Shown here one piece after another: positions 27,586-36,335 of a stretch of DNA of 64,000 nucleotides; position 1 is the stretch's first letter; every line of letters begins with the position of its first letter. Origin of the DNA: Runella defluvii (GTDB taxonomy: Bacteria; Bacteroidota; Bacteroidia; Cytophagales; Spirosomataceae); contig NZ_JACIBY010000001.1 in NCBI RefSeq assembly GCF_014195535.1, positions 906,569-970,568 of the forward strand, written 5' to 3'. Both the position numbers and the translations under genes were made by a program. Under the pieces are notes generated by a model that ran no database searches, had not been told where the DNA came from, and was given only the letters and a program-made list of their open reading frames with translations.

Positions 27586-28365
27586 ATGAAGCGCATTTGG
27601 ATTTTCTTTGGTTTAATGAGTTTTTCTTGGGCGGTATCGGCGCAACAGTCGCCCAGCCCAGGATTGTTGTATAGGTATATTTCAATCACTCAAGGAGGCA
27701 GCAATCCCGATGCAAATCGTGTAGAATTACGTTCTGACATAGATACCAGTTGGACCCGTTGGAAAGAGCGCGGGTATAGCTTTGGTTTCAACCCTGTGCT
27801 GACCCCCATGTACACGACTGTGAACGGGATTCTTTCAACCCCCTACATGATTCAAGTGCGTGGAAATACCGAAGAGCGAAACAAAAAACGCTGGGGATAC
27901 CATGTCTTTGAGGGCTATGCCAAAGACGATAAGTCGCGGATAACGATGCTGGTCAATAAGCACATCGAGGAAGAACGTCCTGTGGCAGAGTTGTATTACT
28001 ACGGAACGGCCTATAATCATTCCGAACAAGCATACAATTGGTTTAAAATTGGCTCGGATGTTCGACAACATTCATTCCTTTTTGGCCGCGACAAAGCCAT
28101 TTTTTACGGTTCTCTTCGCCTGACCAACGCATTTACACTAGGCAATATCGGCAAGGAAGATTTACTGAACGAGAAGCCACAAGGCGACGACGAAAATGTA
28201 TATCAATCGGACGCTAAATACGTAAATTTCAAAGAGTTGAAAGGAAGTGGCGATGGTACAATGTTTTATGACAAAGACAACAAAATCGTAGTCATAAAGA
28301 TTGATGGTAAATGGATGAAACTCAACGTGGAACCATTGCCTGCGGGGGTTGAATACAAGTTTTAA
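27586..28365 (+). CDS. Secreted protein of unknown function
   Basis: 259 residues with a signal peptide (MKRIWIFFGLMSFSWAVSAQ). The mature part is beta-rich with many aromatic and charged residues (YRYISITQGGSNPDANRVELRSDIDTSWTRWKERGYSFGFNPV; GDGTMFYDKDNKIVVIKIDGKWMKLNVEPLPAGVEYKF). I do not recognise a family. It is 12 bp after the DUF1080 gene and therefore probably shares its transcript; a role in the same glycan system is inferred from position only. Confidence 0.65.
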   Translation: MKRIWIFFGLMSFSWAVSAQQSPSPGLLYRYISITQGGSNPDANRVELRSDIDTSWTRWKERGYSFGFNPVLTPMYTTVNGILSTPYMIQVRGNTEERNKKRWGYHVFEGYAKDDKSRITMLVNKHIEEERPVAELYYYGTAYNHSEQAYNWFKIGSDVRQHSFLFGRDKAIFYGSLRLTNAFTLGNIGKEDLLNEKPQGDDENVYQSDAKYVNFKELKGSGDGTMFYDKDNKIVVIKIDGKWMKLNVEPLPAGVEYKF

Positions 28366-28549
28366 GTAGTTGATTATAAATACGTTGTTTACTAAGTTTC
28401 TTTATAATTTACCCGCAGATTTACGCTGATTCTAAAACCGCAGATAACCGCAGATTTTGGGTGATTAATTCGGCTAATGAGCTTATCTGCTGTTGCGCCT
28501 CTACCGAGGCTTCTTTGAATTATTCTAAAATTTTTGATTGAATACTTAT
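28366..28549. repeat. CGCAGATTTACGCTGAT-type short repeats
   Basis: The gap holds CGCAGATTTACGCTGAT, CCGCAGATAACCGCAGATTTT and a terminal GCTTATCTGC, i.e. direct and inverted copies of a CGCAGAT motif common between Bacteroidota genes. No gene seen. Confidence 0.4.
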
Positions 28550-30076
28550 ATGAAATTGCTTGTTTCTTTCTGTTTGTGTTTCCCGCTCGTGTTTACAGGA
28601 TGGGCGCAGCGCTTGCAACGCTACCAACACGAAACTTTTCCCCAAATCGACTCCGTCATCAACGTCCCCTACGGCGAAGCGCGAAACGTTAAAGGTGAAA
28701 ACGAAAAACTCTTGCTCGACGTTTACAGCCCCCATGGCGACACGCTCCGCAAGCGTCCGTTGGTGGTGTTTGTGCACGGAGGAGGGTTTACGGGAGGAGA
28801 TAAAAAGGTAGGGTATCCGCTGTTGTTCAGCTATGGATTAGCCAAAAGAGGCTACGTCTGTGGTTCTATCAACTATCGGCTGGGTGTGGAAGAACCCAAA
28901 AACGATAAAAGCTATTTTGAAGCCATGTACCGCGCGGTGCAAGACACCAAAGCCGCCATTCGTTTTTTTAGAAAAAATGCCGAGCAGTACGGAATCGACA
29001 CGTCCCAAATTTACCTCATGGGAGGCTCGGCGGGAGCCATGACTGCCCTGCACGCGGCGTATTTGGACGCGAAAGAAGTGCCTGCCTACGTCAATACCGA
29101 GCGCTGGGGAATGCTGGAAGGCAATAGTGGCAACGCAGGGTATTCGTCGAAAGTAAAAGCCATCATCAATTGCTGGGGAGCGATGGTCGATTATCGTTGG
29201 ATTCAGAAAGGCGATATTCCCAATTTCAACGTTCATGGCGTGGCGGATAAACTCGTGCCGAGCGATTCCTCTTTGTCGTACAACGGCTTTAAGTACGGAA
29301 GTCAGGTCGTTTTTGAACATTCCTTGGCTTTGGGCATCGCCACGGGAATACGTCTGTACGAAAACACAGGCCATACCCTCGACAACGATAAGTCCAAACA
29401 AACCCAAGCCCTCGAAGAGGCGGGGTATTGGTTAGCGGCGCAGCTCAAAGGCAAGTTGAACGTCACGCGTTTTGAGAAAGAAATCCTCGCGTTTGAGGAG
29501 GCCGATAAAACCGAAACCTACACCAACAACGCGATTTTGGTGACGGGAAGCTCGTTTGTGCGTTTGTGGAAAAACATCAACCAAGACCTTGCCCCGCACG
29601 AAATCATTCACCGTGGCTTTGGTGGCTCCACGGTGGCCGAGATGGCGTATTACATTCCTCAGATTTTGGGGAAACATCAACCCAAAGCCATTGTGATTTA
29701 TACAGGTAGCAACGACATTGCCGATTCGCCGCTTGATAAAACGCCTTTGCAAATCCTCGAAACCTACAAAGTGGTTGTGAAAAACATACGGGCAAAGTTA
29801 CCCAACGCGGCTATTTATTGGATTGCAATTTCTCCCAACGAACGCCGCTGGGGAGTGCAAGATAAAATATTGGAAGCCAATGCGTTGTTGAAAAACTACT
29901 GCGAATCAACGCCCAAGCTACACTACATAGAAACCATGCCGCAGTTGTTGGGGAAAGATGGCAAATACCAGCCCGAACTGTACATTGGCGACAAGCTGCA
30001 TTTCAACGAAAAAGGCTACGAAATTTGGACAAAAGTAATCGGGGGCGTACTAAATCGTGATTTTGGTAAGAAATAA
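28550..30076 (+). CDS. Secreted double esterase: alpha/beta hydrolase + SGNH hydrolase fusion
   Basis: 508 residues from the ATG at 28550 (MKLLVSFCLCFPLVFTGWAQ signal peptide). Domain 1 (about 50-300) is a carboxylesterase-like alpha/beta hydrolase: oxyanion-hole HGGG at 76-79, nucleophile S160 in GGSAGAM, and a late His in NTGHTLD (about 274). Domain 2 (about 325-505) is an SGNH/GDSL-type hydrolase: VTGSSFVRLW (block I, near 332-340), GFGGS (block II), GSND (386-389, block III), and DKLHFNEKGYEIW (block V His). Two different acyl-cleaving active sites in one secreted chain fit deacylation of decorated plant or algal polysaccharide. Confidence 0.82.
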   Translation: MKLLVSFCLCFPLVFTGWAQRLQRYQHETFPQIDSVINVPYGEARNVKGENEKLLLDVYSPHGDTLRKRPLVVFVHGGGFTGGDKKVGYPLLFSYGLAKRGYVCGSINYRLGVEEPKNDKSYFEAMYRAVQDTKAAIRFFRKNAEQYGIDTSQIYLMGGSAGAMTALHAAYLDAKEVPAYVNTERWGMLEGNSGNAGYSSKVKAIINCWGAMVDYRWIQKGDIPNFNVHGVADKLVPSDSSLSYNGFKYGSQVVFEHSLALGIATGIRLYENTGHTLDNDKSKQTQALEEAGYWLAAQLKGKLNVTRFEKEILAFEEADKTETYTNNAILVTGSSFVRLWKNINQDLAPHEIIHRGFGGSTVAEMAYYIPQILGKHQPKAIVIYTGSNDIADSPLDKTPLQILETYKVVVKNIRAKLPNAAIYWIAISPNERRWGVQDKILEANALLKNYCESTPKLHYIETMPQLLGKDGKYQPELYIGDKLHFNEKGYEIWTKVIGGVLNRDFGKK

Positions 30077-30100
30077 GCGTTTTGTCATTAAATTCGCAAA

Positions 30101-31549
30101 ATGACTAAACCCGCTTCTTCACCCACGCTTTCTCGTCAGTTGGGGCTGCTGAGCCTCACCGCGACGGGGATTTGCTCCATGATTGGGGCTTCCATTTACA
30201 TTGTGCCCATTATGATTCAGCGCAACGTGCCTGGCATTGGCCCGTACGTATTGCCTGCGTTTTTGTTGGCGGCCGTTCCTGCGTTGTTGGCGGCCTTTGC
30301 CTACGCCAGTTTATCGTCGGCCATGCCCCAAGCGGGCGGGAGTTACGTTTTTGCCAGCCGAGGCTTGCATCCGTACTTGGGCTTTGTGGCGAGTTTTTCG
30401 CAGTGGTTTGGCCTCACGATTGTCATCGGGGTCATTTGTTACGTCATTGTGCCGTTTTTTAGGGACATTGCCAATGCCCTCGACTGGATCAACGCCGCTC
30501 AATGGCTCGAAACGGGTTGGGTACGACTCACGTTGGCGCTGGTGTTGCTGTGGACGTTTGTGGGAATAAACATGCGCGGATTGGCGTTTTACGAACGTAC
30601 GCTCATTCCGCTCATGGTGCTGATGTTTGTGCTGGGAGCCATCGTCATTGTGGCGGGTTTTTACTTCAACCATGCCGATTTTGTGGCGGCTTTGGCTGCA
30701 AAAGAAAACCGTGCGTTTTCTATTTCGAGCGTGGCTACGTTTGACTGGAGCACGTTTTTGTCGGCAGGTGCGGTGTTATTTGCCAGTTTTATTGGGTTTG
30801 ATTCTATTGCGCAGGCAGGGGGAGAGGCCAAAAACCCTGAGAAAATGCTGCCCCGTGCCATCGCCTTGGCGGTACTCATCGTAGGCTGTTTTTACTTCGT
30901 ATTTACGGCGGCCGTTTACCACGCTATTCCGTGGCAGTACATCGCCGAAGAAGCCAGTAAAAAAGACATTTCTGCCCCTGGGCTGTTTAGTATTTTATTG
31001 TCTCCGCAGTGGGGTGTTGTCATTCTGATAGGAGCTACCATTGCTTTGGTCAACGACCTGCCTGCCATGTTGCTATCGGTTTCTCGACTGCTTTTTGCGT
31101 GGGCCGAAGATGGTATTTTTCCCAAAACCCTCGCCGACATCGACCCCAATACGCATACGCCCAAACGCGCCTTACTACTGAGCGGAGGCATGGCTACGAT
31201 TGGGATACTAGGAAGCCATTTTGCGAGCGATTTTTTCTTAGGAATTGACATTATGGTGACCAGCATGTTGGTCAATTTTTTATTGATGTGCATTACGTTA
31301 TTGACCCTTCCCAAACGGAACCCCGCTATTGCACAACGCATCAAAGTACTGGCGTTGCCTGTGCTTCGTCGTACGCTGGCGTGGGCAGGGATTGGGTGTT
31401 TGGTGGCGTTTTTGGGAATACACGTCTGGAAAGACCTTCAGGCGTCGGTAGGAGCGTGGTATTTTCACTCTACCTACGTGTGGCTTTTGGTGATGGGAGT
31501 GGCCTCGCTGATATATGTTCGCAGAAGGCCGCTGATTGACAACGATTAA
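30101..31549 (+). CDS. APC family amino acid permease
   Basis: 482 residues, twelve predicted membrane segments. Family features: LGLLSLTATGICSMIGASIYIVPIM (the first unwound helix with the G-S-I-G-like motif), FAYASLSSAMPQAGGSYVFASRGLHPYLGF, GFDSIAQAGGEAKNPEKMLPRAIALAVLIV. It imports or exchanges amino acids or related amines. Starts 24 bp after the double esterase; the AKR-RidA gene follows by 12 bp. That pairing suggests transport and catabolism of an amino-containing compound (inference). Confidence 0.85.
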   Translation: MTKPASSPTLSRQLGLLSLTATGICSMIGASIYIVPIMIQRNVPGIGPYVLPAFLLAAVPALLAAFAYASLSSAMPQAGGSYVFASRGLHPYLGFVASFSQWFGLTIVIGVICYVIVPFFRDIANALDWINAAQWLETGWVRLTLALVLLWTFVGINMRGLAFYERTLIPLMVLMFVLGAIVIVAGFYFNHADFVAALAAKENRAFSISSVATFDWSTFLSAGAVLFASFIGFDSIAQAGGEAKNPEKMLPRAIALAVLIVGCFYFVFTAAVYHAIPWQYIAEEASKKDISAPGLFSILLSPQWGVVILIGATIALVNDLPAMLLSVSRLLFAWAEDGIFPKTLADIDPNTHTPKRALLLSGGMATIGILGSHFASDFFLGIDIMVTSMLVNFLLMCITLLTLPKRNPAIAQRIKVLALPVLRRTLAWAGIGCLVAFLGIHVWKDLQASVGAWYFHSTYVWLLVMGVASLIYVRRRPLIDND

Positions 31550-31561
31550 CGATACAAACGA

Positions 31562-33007
31562 ATGCAGAATTTAGTAACCCCCGATTTTCAAACGTCCAAC
31601 GTCATAACGGGACTTTGGCAAATTGCTGACATGGAACGCGATGGACGTTCGTTGGATTTGGACGAGGCCGCACGGGCGTTGGTGCCGTACGTAGAAGCAG
31701 GTTTTACCACCTTCGACATGGCCGACCACTACGGTTCGGCGGAAATCATTGCGGGGATTTTACACAAAAAATACCTTCACAAAGACTCGGTGCAACTGCT
31801 CACCAAATGGGTGCCGACGCCAGGGAAATTAACCAAAGAGCAGGTGCGCAAAGCGGTACAGACTTCGCTCCAACGAATGCAGCTCGACACCCTCGATTTG
31901 CTGCAATACCACGCTTGGAACTACGCCGACCCCGCCTGGCTCGACCAGTTGTTTTGGCTGCAAGAGTTGCAAGAAGAAGGGCTTATCAAACACCTCGGTT
32001 TGACCAATTTTGACACCGCGCACCTGAAAATGGCACTGGATAGTGGCATCAAGGTGGTATCCAACCAAGTGTGTTTTTCGCTGCTCGACCAACGGGCGCA
32101 ACGGTTTATGCTGGACGTGTGCCAACAATACGGCGTACAACTACTGGCGTTTGGGACGGTAGCGGGTGGTTTTTTGAGCGAAAAATGGCTGGGAAAACCC
32201 GAACCAACCCAAGACAAGTTGGCGACGTGGTCGCAGATGAAATACAAACGGTTTATTGACCAAGCAGGGAGCTGGGAACAGTTTCAACAACTGCTTTCGA
32301 CTTTATCGACCATCGCGCAGCGGCATTCGCTGGACATGGCCAACGTGGCGAGTCGCTACATCATGGAGCAGCGCGGCGTGGGTGGGGTGATTATCGGGGC
32401 ACGGCCCAGCCAAAGCGAACACATACAATCGAACCGCCGTTTGTTTGAATTCCAACTTTCGCAGGAAGAAAAAACTCAAATTGACGCTGTTTTGGGATTA
32501 CTAAACCCTATTCAGGGCGATTGTGGGGACGAATACCGCAAGCCGCCCTTCCTCACGGCCTCGGGCGATTTGAGCCACCACATTGCGAGTTTTCCCGCGC
32601 CTTATGCCACCAAAACGGGCCACGACGGGCGCACTCACGCCCTGAGCGGGACGATTTGGGAAGACATTGCGGGCTTTAGCCGTGCCGTAAAACGGGGCAA
32701 CAACATTGTGATTTCGGGCACGACGGCTACCCACGGCCACCGCGCGATTGGCGGCAACGACCCCGCTTCGCAGGCTCATTTTATCATCGACAAGCTGGAA
32801 GGGGCGTTGCAGTCGTTGGGGGCGACGTTGGAAGACGTGGTTCGGACGCGCATTTTTATCCGAAACATCGACGATTGGGAGCTCATTGCCCGCGCCCACG
32901 GGGTTCGGTTTGCCAACATCCAACCCGCCAATACGATGGTGCGGGCCGATTTGATTGGCGACGAATACTTGGTCGAAATGGAAGCCGAGGCGATGATTGA
33001 ACCATAA
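31562..33007 (+). CDS. Aldo/keto reductase - RidA fusion protein
   Basis: 481 residues. Residues 1-315 are an aldo/keto reductase with the complete catalytic tetrad visible: D52 and Y57 (FDMADHYGSAE), K82 (LLTKW), H117 (LQYHAWN); NADPH-binding end GGVIIGARPSQSEHI. Residues about 340-480 are a RidA/YjgF domain (RAVKRGNNIVISGTTATHGHRAIGG...QAHFIIDKLEGALQSLGATLEDVVRTRIFIRNIDDW) with Arg in VVRTRIF and the terminal RADLIGDEYLVEMEAEAMI. RidA deaminates reactive enamine/imine intermediates to keto acids. Fusion of the two means an imine-derived carbonyl could be handed to a reductase; the substrate is unknown. Confidence 0.82.
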   Translation: MQNLVTPDFQTSNVITGLWQIADMERDGRSLDLDEAARALVPYVEAGFTTFDMADHYGSAEIIAGILHKKYLHKDSVQLLTKWVPTPGKLTKEQVRKAVQTSLQRMQLDTLDLLQYHAWNYADPAWLDQLFWLQELQEEGLIKHLGLTNFDTAHLKMALDSGIKVVSNQVCFSLLDQRAQRFMLDVCQQYGVQLLAFGTVAGGFLSEKWLGKPEPTQDKLATWSQMKYKRFIDQAGSWEQFQQLLSTLSTIAQRHSLDMANVASRYIMEQRGVGGVIIGARPSQSEHIQSNRRLFEFQLSQEEKTQIDAVLGLLNPIQGDCGDEYRKPPFLTASGDLSHHIASFPAPYATKTGHDGRTHALSGTIWEDIAGFSRAVKRGNNIVISGTTATHGHRAIGGNDPASQAHFIIDKLEGALQSLGATLEDVVRTRIFIRNIDDWELIARAHGVRFANIQPANTMVRADLIGDEYLVEMEAEAMIEP

Positions 33008-33027
33008 AATGGAAGGAAAACGGAAGT

Positions 33028-33819
33028 ATGACGAACGATTTTAACACCGCTTGGCGCAAAACGGCCTCGACCATTTACCAAAAACCCAACGATTCTAAAA
33101 TTTTTGGGTCGGTAGAAGTGGACATCACCGAGCTGGAACACTACATTCAACAACAGCGCAAAGCGGGGGTAAAAATCACCCTTACGCATTTTTTTCTGCT
33201 GGCAACCGCTCGTGCCCTCCGCGACGAAGTTCCTGAGTTTAATACCTACGTCAAACGCGGCACCATCGTACCTTTTCCGAGCATCGACGCCACGGTGAGT
33301 GTCTTGATGGCCAATGGTGAAATGGGTTCGGTAAAAATGCAACACATTGACAAACATACCCTTGCGACGCTGGCCGAGGCGTTGCGGCAAGCGATTCAAA
33401 CGGCGCAAAAGGGCGACGATAAATCTAAAAAACAGAAAGAAACCTTGGCGCGTATTCCGTGGCCCTTCCGCGACTACGTCTATCGCCTGATTCGGTACGT
33501 GACCGTGCGTTTGGGGTGGACGATTCCTGGTTTGGGGCTTTCGGCCAACAATTTTGGCGCGTTTTTTCTTTCCAACATCGGCAGCATTGGGTTGGACATG
33601 GGCTACCCCGCCTTGTTTCCTTCGGCCAACGTTTCGTTTGTGTTGATTTTAGGGGGCGTTTCCCAAAAACCGTGGGTGGTAAACGGAGAAGTTGTTCCCC
33701 GCACGATTCTTTCGCTGGGCGCCGCCCTCGACCACCGAGTGGTGGACGCCTCGCACGGGGGAAAGTTGTTTAAATACCTCAAAAAAATGATTGCGAATCC
33801 GAGTTTGCTCGAACGCTAA
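33028..33819 (+). CDS. Stand-alone 2-oxoacid dehydrogenase E2 catalytic domain protein
   Basis: 263 residues made only of the E2 acyltransferase core, with no lipoyl domain and no peripheral-subunit-binding domain. Core blocks: KITLTHFFLLATARALRDEVPEFNTYV, SIDATVSVLMANGEMGSVKMQHI, GLSANNFGAFFLSNIGSIGLDMGYPALFPSANVSFVLILGGVSQKPWVV, and the active-site motif ALDHRVVDASHGG with H236. Its partner for acyl transfer is unclear. It is the last gene of the permease/AKR-RidA run (20 bp gap) and borders the AT-rich island; a decayed copy of its end (LAALDHRVVDTAHGKG) lies at 42632-42685, at the far side of the island. Confidence 0.8.
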   Translation: MTNDFNTAWRKTASTIYQKPNDSKIFGSVEVDITELEHYIQQQRKAGVKITLTHFFLLATARALRDEVPEFNTYVKRGTIVPFPSIDATVSVLMANGEMGSVKMQHIDKHTLATLAEALRQAIQTAQKGDDKSKKQKETLARIPWPFRDYVYRLIRYVTVRLGWTIPGLGLSANNFGAFFLSNIGSIGLDMGYPALFPSANVSFVLILGGVSQKPWVVNGEVVPRTILSLGAALDHRVVDASHGGKLFKYLKKMIANPSLLER

Positions 33820-34222
33820 TGGGTACCCAAGCAACGCCCATTTGTCACCTTGACGAAGGAGAGGTCTAACACCCACCGCACAACACCTACCCCTCCCAAA
33901 TAATTTTTAAAAAACTTTTAGGAATTAGGCAGTTAGTTTTGAATTCAACTAATCTTTGGGATATATTTACAAAGCGACATACGCATTTGAGCTTGCTCCC
34001 TCATTGGCTTCTCATGCTTTTTGGTTGGAATCGATTTGCCCGTGAAATGGATGAGTTTTTTTGGGGAATAATAGGTGCGTACAATACAAAAAGTACGACA
34101 TCTAAAGTTAAATCGAGTATTGGAATAGTACAAATAAATACAAAAAGTACTACAAAACTTTCGCATATTTGAGAGTTGGTGGCAAGGCTAACAGACACAT
34201 ACCAAAAATTTAACAACGACAA
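33820..34222. other. Gene-free left flank of the cassette island
   Basis: About 400 bp with no credible gene. The first 130 bases are G/C-balanced flank; from about 33,900 on it is AT-rich. Two ATACAAAAAGTAC copies (34083 and 34141) are visible. GTTGGTGG at 34175-34182 is the start of the first cassette (it pairs with CCACCAAC at 35461). No site resembling an attI and no integrase gene were found. Confidence 0.5.
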
Positions 34223-35443
34223 ATGATTTGTACAATTTATTCTCACTATCTCGGATTTGACAGAATTGTTGAAATACTGAAACAGAAATATCCGAAATCA
34301 AATTTGACACTTGGAAATCAAGACGAATTCCATACTGCTGAATTAGAAATAAAAGGCGGACTATTTAGTTCTGCAAGTAAGCTCAAAGTTGGTTATAGAC
34401 AAAGACAAAAACCTTCTTATCAACTTTTACAAGAAGATGTTTGTCCATTATCACAAAACTTAAAAGGGCTGTATGGATTCATATCATCATTGCCAACTTC
34501 AAACGAAAACATCAAGCAACTTTTTTTACAGAAAATCACGACAATAAATTGTGAGTTTTCTATTATTCAAGAACAAGGACAAACAAAAGATTTAAAAGAA
34601 TTGATTTACACAATTTCACAAATTTTTGACGCTTTTCTATTTGTTCAACCAAATACTATTATAAGTAGGTCAAGTGGACAACACTTACTGGACAAAAATT
34701 TAAAACTCATAATTGACGGTCAAGGCAATTGCGAAATAGCAGAATTAGACATAAAAGTTGAGTCTAAATATTTTGAACAAGAGCAAATACCTGTTTTAGA
34801 CGACCAAAAAAGTAGAAGACAGAAATCTGAGATAATTTGCAGCAAATACAATGTTCCAATTTATAAGAATCCAAATTCTCTCTTCGTTGAGTCTGAAACT
34901 ACTGTAAAAATTAGGACGAAAGACGAAGTTGTAGATAGAGCAATTGCATTATGTTATATGGAGTTGAAAAGTGAAAGCCCTGAAAAGGAATTATTAGACA
35001 GTTTTTCAGCAAAGTATAACGTAAGTACAAAACTTACAACATTAGAAATGCAATTTGCTAATAATGGAAATCCATCAGAACAAGAGATAGCAAATGCAAA
35101 TTGGAGAGCAGAGAGTTATCACACTTTATTGTGGTCTTTGTCTTTTATTGATAATTTGAATTTTCCCACGGACATCTGTAATATTGGCGAAGATGTTGGA
35201 GTTCTATTTTCAAAAACTGAACAAGAGTTTAGAAACACTGCAAAGTTGAGAACAAAAGAAGAAATTTTAGATCAGGCAGACTTAATTCTGCGTTTAAATT
35301 GGGCTTGTGTAAATGCAAGAGTTAAAAATGAAGAAGCACCAAGCGGACTTAACCCAAGTGTAGTTTATGAAAGACATTATGCTTTGAATTGGCTAATAAA
35401 TCACCTAAATCAAGAGTGGGACAATGTTACGACAAATACATAA
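34223..35443 (+). CDS. Cassette 1: DUF4272 domain protein
   Basis: 406 residues. The last ~180 residues are a DUF4272 domain (VKIRTKDEVVDRAIALCYMELKSE...NWRAESYHTLLWSLSFIDNLNFPTDICNIGEDV...LRTKEEILDQADLILRLNWACVNARVK...NPSVVYERHYALNWLINHLNQEWDNVTTNT). The first ~220 residues are not recognised. The molecular role of DUF4272 is unknown to me; it is often seen in variable, mobile contexts. AT-rich relative to the flanks, on the + strand, and bracketed by cassette ends (start 34175; attC-like palindrome 35461-35595). Confidence 0.75.
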   Translation: MICTIYSHYLGFDRIVEILKQKYPKSNLTLGNQDEFHTAELEIKGGLFSSASKLKVGYRQRQKPSYQLLQEDVCPLSQNLKGLYGFISSLPTSNENIKQLFLQKITTINCEFSIIQEQGQTKDLKELIYTISQIFDAFLFVQPNTIISRSSGQHLLDKNLKLIIDGQGNCEIAELDIKVESKYFEQEQIPVLDDQKSRRQKSEIICSKYNVPIYKNPNSLFVESETTVKIRTKDEVVDRAIALCYMELKSESPEKELLDSFSAKYNVSTKLTTLEMQFANNGNPSEQEIANANWRAESYHTLLWSLSFIDNLNFPTDICNIGEDVGVLFSKTEQEFRNTAKLRTKEEILDQADLILRLNWACVNARVKNEEAPSGLNPSVVYERHYALNWLINHLNQEWDNVTTNT

Positions 35444-35460
35444 TGATGAAAAAAGCCCAG

Positions 35461-35595
35461 CCACCAACATCGTATTGGCAATAGTGGGGCTGACAGTTGT
35501 AAACTCAACATTTGTAATTCTATTGGGCATTTGTACAAATGTTGGGCTTACGTTTTTCAAATGCCCCACCATCGCCAATACGTAGCCGTTAGCGG
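35461..35595 (+). repeat. attC-like palindrome E1 (135 bp)
   Basis: Starts CCACCAAC and ends GTTAGCGG. Inner arms CGTATTGGCAATAGTGGGGC and GCCCCACCATCGCCAATACG pair with A.C mismatches at 35480 and 35483 on the top strand (T.G on the bottom strand). The CCACCAAC end is the reverse complement of the start of its own cassette (GTTGGTGG, 34175-34182), not of its own right end. Confidence 0.8.
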
Positions 35596-35615
35596 TTATT
35601 TTAGCACGACACCAA

Positions 35616-36161
35616 ATGAACTTTGAGATGAACAATAAGAATGTGGGAAACTGGTTGACGCAACTGAATGGAAAAACAATTGACAAAGTTTTTCAGGTTG
35701 ACTTCAATAACAATAGACACGATGACATTTATTTGCCGTGGCTTTTCTTCGTGACATTTACTGACTTTGATAAATTCTTAGAAATTGAGGGAGATTTTGA
35801 TGGAGACCACATAAGAATTAGCCTAAACGACAATTCAGAACTTGACACCAAACTAAAAGAAAACAATTTACCTGATGAGCCAGACCTCTGGCGTGTTTAC
35901 GAAACAGAAAAAGATGAAACACTCAGTAGACTTTTAGGGCAAAATATTGACTTTGTTGACTATGGAATTGATAAAGATGAATTTGAAATTAACGGAACAC
36001 AAATCATTGGACAAAAAGACGTTTTTAACTTTATTCGGTTCAATTGTGAGAAAATCAATTTGACAATTTTTGAAGGTTCAGCGACAGGTTTGGGAGTTTC
36101 AGACGACAAAAACGTGAAACTAAATTTTGAAGATACATTCGACAAGTATGACACGAGATAA
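35616..36161 (+). CDS. Cassette 2: unknown acidic protein
   Basis: 181 residues, not recognised. Second in-frame ATG at 35628 is an alternative start. The sequence is rich in Asp, Asn and Glu (WRVYETEKDETLSRLLGQNIDFVDYGIDKDEFEINGTQ), beta-rich, with no signal peptide or membrane helix. Immunity-type proteins often look this way, but that is only a guess. Lies between palindromes E1 and E2; its start is 20 bp after the GTT of E1. Confidence 0.6.
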   Translation: MNFEMNNKNVGNWLTQLNGKTIDKVFQVDFNNNRHDDIYLPWLFFVTFTDFDKFLEIEGDFDGDHIRISLNDNSELDTKLKENNLPDEPDLWRVYETEKDETLSRLLGQNIDFVDYGIDKDEFEINGTQIIGQKDVFNFIRFNCEKINLTIFEGSATGLGVSDDKNVKLNFEDTFDKYDTR

Positions 36162-36168
36162 AAAACAA

Positions 36169-36302
36169 CCGCTAACATCGGTTTGGCAATATGGCGGCTG
36201 AAGTGCATCTATGAAACATTTGTGCAAGGTTCAACAGCAGTAATTCTTTTGAACTCTTGTGCTGAAAATCCGCCACATCGCCAAGCCGAAAAACGTTAGC
36301 GG
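36169..36302 (+). repeat. attC-like palindrome E2 (134 bp)
   Basis: Ends CCGCTAAC and GTTAGCGG are perfect complements here, because both neighbouring cassettes begin with GTTAGCGG. Inner arms TTTGGCAATATGGCGG and CCGCCACATCGCCAAG; top-strand A.C mismatches at 36188 and 36191, the same places as in E1, E3 and E4. The loop carries a GTGCAAGGTTCAA / TTGAACTCTTGTGC secondary hairpin. Confidence 0.82.
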
Positions 36303-36335
36303 TCAGGCTACAACGGCACCTCACGAAACAAAGAG

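Noticed and set aside
33939..34172. Small ORF left of the first cassette
   Set aside because: AT-rich, low-complexity translation with no family resemblance and an overlapping frame on the other strand; treated as non-coding.
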